Shown in pieces: positions 6,062 through 6,853 of a DNA stretch of 6,853 bases. The stretch is taken from contig DAOTVZ010000057.1 in the NCBI GenBank assembly GCA_034436045.1, positions 1-6,853 on the forward strand, given 5' to 3'. The notes under the pieces were generated by a model. It ran no database searches. It was not told the origin of the DNA and saw only the letters and a program-made list of their open reading frames with translations. Made by a program: the position numbers and the translations under genes. This DNA is from H111-94 sp034436045. GTDB lineage: Bacteria; Chloroflexota; Ktedonobacteria; Ktedonobacterales; Ktedonobacteraceae. Positions within the stretch are counted from its first letter, which is position 1, and each line of letters opens with the position of its first letter.

Positions 6062-6853
6062 CTAGACTGATGTAAATAATGTTGGTTCAGAAAAATCTGA
6101 TTCCTCTGTTTCTTCTGAAGCACCCATATTGACTGGGTTTTCAAGAGGAAATAATGGGGGAACTACTGCTGCCATCCTGGTTTCTGCTGCCTTGAAATAG
6201 AGTTCATCGACCTCAATACCGATAAAATTTCTACCCAGTTGCAGCGCGGCCACACCGGTTGAGCCGACGCCCATAAAGGGGTCGAAAATGACATCGCCGG
6301 GATTGCTTGCCAGGTTGATTAAGTGGCTCAGCACCTTCACCGGCTTCTGCGTGGGATGGACGGGATTTTTGACACGCTCCTTGCCCATGCAGATGGGGCT
6401 TTCGATAAAATTGTGCATTTCCTTTTGCTTCGTGAAGTTCCAGGTGTGGCCCTTATTCCATGCGCAGACAATCAACTCGCAACTGTTGAGGAAACCGGCG
6501 CGACGCAGCTTGGGGGGCGGGTTTGTTTTATGCCAGACCATGAACTGGAAGGTATCAAACACGGGGTCGAAAACCTGATGCCACCGGCCCAGCAGGTTAT
6601 AACTGGTGAAAGCAAAAATGTTGCCGGTGGGTTTGAGAATCCTGACAAAATCCTCAAGCCATGCGGCTGGATCAAAAATAATGTTATCCCAATCAGCAAC
6701 ATCATTATTAAATTCCTTTCTCCAGGACATCTTGATGTTGCCGGTAGAATAGCGGCCCAGATTATACGGCGGGTCGGTCAGGATCATATCTATCGAGTGA
6801 TCTGGTATCTTTTTGACGTATTCAGCACTATCGCCTAAAATTAATTCGTACTT
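6062..6853 (-). CDS. DNA adenine-N6/cytosine-N4 methyltransferase, beta class, 5' end outside window
   Basis: An open frame of 263 visible residues ends at TAG (6064-6062) and has no start before the right edge. The first visible residues, KYELILGDSAEYVKKIPDHS, are the usual lead-in to motif IV, so the ATG at 6787 is internal. Numbering visible residues from 1: DPPYNL (27-32) is catalytic motif IV; a region with KTNPPPKLRR (109-118) is the probable target-recognition part; HPTQKP (166-171) is near motif X; and FDPFMGVGSTG (190-200) is the S-adenosylmethionine site, motif I. The order IV, recognition region, X, I defines the beta class. The KTNPxPxL segment recalls DpnII/MboI-type second methyltransferases that modify GATC, but this does not settle the target. 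A Glu/Ser-rich tail of about 30 residues follows. GC is about 48% by hand count, below the neighbouring operon. No endonuclease is in view, so it may be an orphan or part of a system lying to the right. Confidence 0.93.
   Translation of the reverse strand, partial: KYELILGDSAEYVKKIPDHSIDMILTDPPYNLGRYSTGNIKMSWRKEFNNDVADWDNIIFDPAAWLEDFVRILKPTGNIFAFTSYNLLGRWHQVFDPVFDTFQFMVWHKTNPPPKLRRAGFLNSCELIVCAWNKGHTWNFTKQKEMHNFIESPICMGKERVKNPVHPTQKPVKVLSHLINLASNPGDVIFDPFMGVGSTGVAALQLGRNFIGIEVDELYFKAAETRMAAVVPPLFPLENPVNMGASEETEESDFSEPTLFTSV

Noticed and set aside
6335..6346. CTTCACCGGCTT, a 12-nt repeat of the tRNA-Thr 3' end (5928-5939), as a possible att site
   Set aside because: It lies in the same orientation but inside the methyltransferase codons for the conserved KPVK segment after HPTQ, so coding constraint explains it; the match does not extend, and no element is bounded by the pair.
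6785..6787. ATG at 6787 as the methyltransferase start
   Set aside because: The frame stays open to the window edge, and the 22 codons upstream encode the typical ILGDS lead-in to the DPPY motif, so this Met is internal.
6323..6838. Rightward 171-codon open frame opposite the methyltransferase
   Set aside because: The reverse strand encodes methyltransferase motifs IV, X and the recognition region across the same bases; this frame has no recognisable motif.

Overview
This 6.85-kb window is a compact stretch of bacterial chromosome. It holds four protein genes and one tRNA gene: a rightward alpha/beta hydrolase, a leftward mutL-priA pair, a rightward tRNA-Thr(UGU), and a leftward DNA methyltransferase cut by the right edge. 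The tentative source is a member of Chloroflexota, possibly Ktedonobacteria-like. The grounds are moderate GC (sampled 60-nt blocks in mutL and priA run about 53-70%), a long eight-cysteine PriA, an endonuclease-type MutL, and a Gram-positive-style operator. This assignment is an impression from the proteins, not a search result.

Left part (39-1012): a complete epoxide-hydrolase-like alpha/beta hydrolase reads right. It converges on priA across a 98-nt gap that carries two interleaved inverted repeats (940-980 and 952-1008).

Centre (1013-5806): mutL and priA form a tight leftward operon. The mutL stop and the best priA start are one nucleotide apart, and the priA ribosome binding site lies inside the last mutL codons. 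MutL has the GHKL ATPase, the DQHA(X)2E(X)4E endonuclease motif and a clamp-binding QxxLxP motif. PriA has all helicase motifs and eight zinc-binding cysteines. The operon pairs methyl-independent mismatch repair with replication restart. Upstream of mutL are an extended -10 (TGTTATAAT) and, at the predicted transcription start, a perfect GAAC-N4-GTTC palindrome. That is the form of the LexA (SOS) box known from Gram-positive bacteria and from a Chloroflexota member. SOS control of a mutL-priA operon is the most interesting hypothesis here.

Right part (5807-6853): a divergent promoter precedes a structurally perfect tRNA-Thr(UGU). Then come 118 nt (5944-6061) in which I see no gene or convincing signal. 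After that is a beta-class adenine-N6/cytosine-N4 methyltransferase whose N-terminus lies beyond the window. Hand-counted GC over 6061-6840 is about 48%, clearly below mutL-priA. Together with its place beside the tRNA 3' end, this suggests the methyltransferase may be horizontally acquired. No restriction endonuclease is visible in the window.
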